Origin: Sphingobacteriales bacterium
GTDB lineage: Bacteria > Bacteroidota > Bacteroidia > Chitinophagales > Chitinophagaceae
Direction of reading: 5' to 3'
DNA: 64,000 bases
Assembly (NCBI GenBank): GCA_016200915.1
Contig: JACQDV010000002.1
Span: 62,001-126,000 of the forward strand
Part shown: positions 62,322-64,000 of the stretch, one piece after another
Layout: each line of letters starts with the position of its first letter
How positions within the stretch are numbered: position 1 is the first letter of the stretch
Translations under genes and position numbers: made by a program
Notes under the pieces: model-generated
The model's database searches: none
What the model was told of the DNA's origin: nothing
Seen by the model: only the letters and a program-made list of their open reading frames with translations

Positions 62322-63578
62322 ATGTCGTACCATCAGCAATTAACAATAGGATTATTTGGATTTGGCGTAGTAGGCGAAGGTTTATATAAAGTACTGGAGA
62401 AGACACCTTCATTAAAAGCTACTATCAAAAAAGTATGTATCAAAAATCCGGAGAAGAAAAGAAATGCACCAGCCGAATTATTTACTACTGATAAAAATGA
62501 AATTCTTTTTGATGAAGAGATTAATGTGATAGTGGAAGTAATTAACGAATCAGAAGCAGCCTTTGAAATTGTATCTACCGCATTCAAAAATGGAAAAGCC
62601 GTAGTGAGTGCCAGCAAAAAAATGATTGCCGAACATTTACCGGAGATATTGCAACTGCAAAAAGAAACAGGTCTTCCGTTTTTATGTGAAGCTGCTGCTT
62701 GTGCCTCCATTCCCGTTATCCGCAACCTCGAAGAATATTATGATAATGATTTACTTCATGCCATTAAAGGAATTATCAACGGCAGCACCAATTATATTCT
62801 CACCAAAATGTTTGAAGACAAATTAGATTTCAAACAGGCTTTATTACAGGCACAGCAATTAGGTTTTGCTGAAGCTGATCCAACATTAGATATAGATGGA
62901 TGGGATGCCTTAAACAAGTGGTGCATCTTATTAAATCATGCGTATGGTATTGTTGCTTCGCCTGAGCAAATTGTTTTTAATGGGATACAAAGCATTCAGT
63001 TAAGTGATGCACTGGTAGCCAAAGAAAAAAATTATCAAATTAAATTAGTAGCCCAGGCGCAAAAATTACAGAATGGTAAAGTAGCTGCTTTTGTATTGCC
63101 ACAGTTTGTAAAACAGGATGACCATTTAGCTTTTGTAAAAAATGAATATAATGGTGTGGTGATTGAAAGTGGATTTGCTGATAAGCAATTCTTTTATGGT
63201 AAAGGCGCCGGAAGTTTTCCTACAGCCTCTGCGGTACTGAGTGATATTTCTGCTTTGCGTTATGATTATAAGTATGAGTACAAGAAATTATATCATCATG
63301 TACCAGGCGAATTAACAAAAGATTTTTATTTGAAAGTTTATTTGAGTTTTGATGACTGGAAATTTATTCCCCGTGAAAAATTAGAATGGATTGAAGAATG
63401 GCATGCAGAAGATGATCGCAAGTATTTGGTTGGCGTATTACCATTTACAGAATTAAAGAACAGCACCTGGTGGAAAGAGAACAACACCTCCTTAATTGTT
63501 TCACCAGAACCCATCATTGAAGATGTGGAAATAAGAAAACTTAAAAAGAAAAGCCTGGAATTAGCAGGTGTTATATAA
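62322..63578 (+). CDS. hom: Homoserine dehydrogenase
   Basis: This monofunctional enzyme reduces aspartate semialdehyde to homoserine. The 418-residue protein opens with TIGLFGFGVVGEGLYKVLEK (NAD(P) loop, about 8-27). It contains FLCEAAACASIPVIRNLEEY (about 124-143), IKGIINGSTNYILTKMFE (about 149-166, substrate site) and FAEADPTLDIDGWDALNKW (about 181-199). The C-terminal part resembles a short regulatory domain but not a clear ACT motif. It is the third gene of the SAM-regulated operon. In other species homoserine dehydrogenase may be threonine-controlled; here methionine status (SAM) would control supply. Confidence 0.94.
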   Translation: MSYHQQLTIGLFGFGVVGEGLYKVLEKTPSLKATIKKVCIKNPEKKRNAPAELFTTDKNEILFDEEINVIVEVINESEAAFEIVSTAFKNGKAVVSASKKMIAEHLPEILQLQKETGLPFLCEAAACASIPVIRNLEEYYDNDLLHAIKGIINGSTNYILTKMFEDKLDFKQALLQAQQLGFAEADPTLDIDGWDALNKWCILLNHAYGIVASPEQIVFNGIQSIQLSDALVAKEKNYQIKLVAQAQKLQNGKVAAFVLPQFVKQDDHLAFVKNEYNGVVIESGFADKQFFYGKGAGSFPTASAVLSDISALRYDYKYEYKKLYHHVPGELTKDFYLKVYLSFDDWKFIPREKLEWIEEWHAEDDRKYLVGVLPFTELKNSTWWKENNTSLIVSPEPIIEDVEIRKLKKKSLELAGVI

Positions 63579-63584
63579 AACTAC

Positions 63585-63611
63585 AATCCCCCGCCAAACG
63601 GGGGATTTTTA
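63585..63611. terminator. Bidirectional terminator between hom and thrC
   Basis: A perfect 9-bp stem (aatcccccg / cgggggatt) with loop ccaaa is followed by a T run on the plus strand. It fills the space between the two converging stop codons. Confidence 0.85.
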
Positions 63612-64000
63612 TTAGATAGTATGGAGAAATGACTTTAATGAATTGTAATCAACTTCAATGGTTGTTTTAACCGGTTGTTTGTTCATTATACCTTTTACTG
63701 AATCAGGTATTTCAATTGTTTTACCAATCTCCTGTTCCACTACTTCAGGGAATTTAACCGGATGTGCAGTACTTACGATAATTCCCTTTTGCGATGGATG
63801 TTGCTGCTGATAATCTTCCATTGCTTTAAAGGCAACGGCTGAATGCGGGTCGAGCAAATAATGATATTTATCGTAAACAGTTTTGATAGTTTTTCTGGTA
63901 GTAGCATCATCAATGCTGCAGGATTCCAGCATTGCTTTTGTTTCATCTAAATGCTGATGAAACAATTCCATAATACGTACGAAGTTGCTTGGGTTAGCTA
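63612..64000 (-). CDS. thrC: Threonine synthase, C-terminal part (runs off the window)
   Basis: The visible 129 or so residues are the C-terminal end of a threonine synthase, which converts O-phosphohomoserine to threonine with PLP. Recognisable segments are ANPSNFVRIMELF at the window edge, YLLDPHSAVAFKAMEDY (about the middle) and GIIVSTAHPVKFPEVVEQ. The frame stays open to base 64000, so the true start lies outside the window and the internal ATG at 63971 is not the start. Convergent to the met/hom operon, it uses the same homoserine branch. Confidence 0.92.
   Translation of the reverse strand, partial: ANPSNFVRIMELFHQHLDETKAMLESCSIDDATTRKTIKTVYDKYHYLLDPHSAVAFKAMEDYQQQHPSQKGIIVSTAHPVKFPEVVEQEIGKTIEIPDSVKGIMNKQPVKTTIEVDYNSLKSFLHTI

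Overview
The window is chromosomal DNA from a member of the Bacteroidota, most likely family Chitinophagaceae. The evidence is the AT-rich composition, the type IX secretion (T9SS) and gliding genes (PorV, PorU, GldJ, GldF, GldG), several proteins with T9SS C-terminal sorting domains, the MurF-alanine racemase fusion, bacillithiol synthase BshA, PorT-like barrels, and -7 promoter boxes of the form TAnnTTTG. I see no rRNA, tRNA, CRISPR array, prophage or intact transposase.

Layout. 1-4.6 kb: bshA, then minus-strand genes for an EnvC-like LytM protein, a DUF4292 lipoprotein, dUTPase and IspF. 4.6-13.4 kb: porV and porU (minus), gldJ, murF and a T9SS cargo (plus). 13.4-17.4 kb: a MITE-like element, methylmalonyl-CoA epimerase, iscS-iscU-iscA, an outer-membrane barrel, and the frameshifted tail of a lost T9SS cargo. 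17.5-24.4 kb: gldF-gldG, a TerC transporter, murF-alr and lspA. 24.4-37 kb is mostly minus strand: a large T9SS adhesin, queA, a DUF6132 protein, a metallo-beta-lactamase/rhodanese protein, fabI, recN, a TPR protein, a zinc-ribbon protein and a Nif3 protein. 37-43 kb: a peroxiredoxin, a very small T9SS cargo, rlmI-like methyltransferase, a barrel protein, grpE-dnaJ. 43-49 kb: one 1,925-residue alpha-2-macroglobulin. 49-55 kb: aspS, a toxin-antitoxin pair flanked by a second aspS 3' end, rarA, a GNAT acetyltransferase and a barrel protein. 55-64 kb: a hypothetical gene, uvrA, an OmpA-type lipoprotein, a SAM-I riboswitch with metY-metX-hom, and the 3' end of thrC.

Functional groups. PorV/PorU/GldJ/GldF/GldG, LspA (lipoprotein maturation) and four sorting-domain traces form a secretion and gliding theme. 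MurF, MurF-Alr and the EnvC-like protein concern the cell wall. iscSUA builds Fe-S clusters. The riboswitch operon and thrC cover the homoserine branch to methionine and threonine.

Most interesting points: (1) the alpha-2-macroglobulin carries a SusC-type carboxypeptidase-regulatory plus TonB-plug cassette, with no barrel, just before its A2M core; (2) a VapC-type toxin-antitoxin pair sits between two aspS 3' ends that differ almost only at synonymous sites; (3) six genes have a perfect TAnnTTTG box ending 4-5 nt before the start codon, which predicts leaderless mRNAs; (4) many spacers consist of degenerate 7-, 8- or 9-nt tandem words, often in inverted pairs, and one of them supplies the last codons of metX; (5) a T9SS cargo of 113 residues is little more than a signal peptide and a sorting domain.
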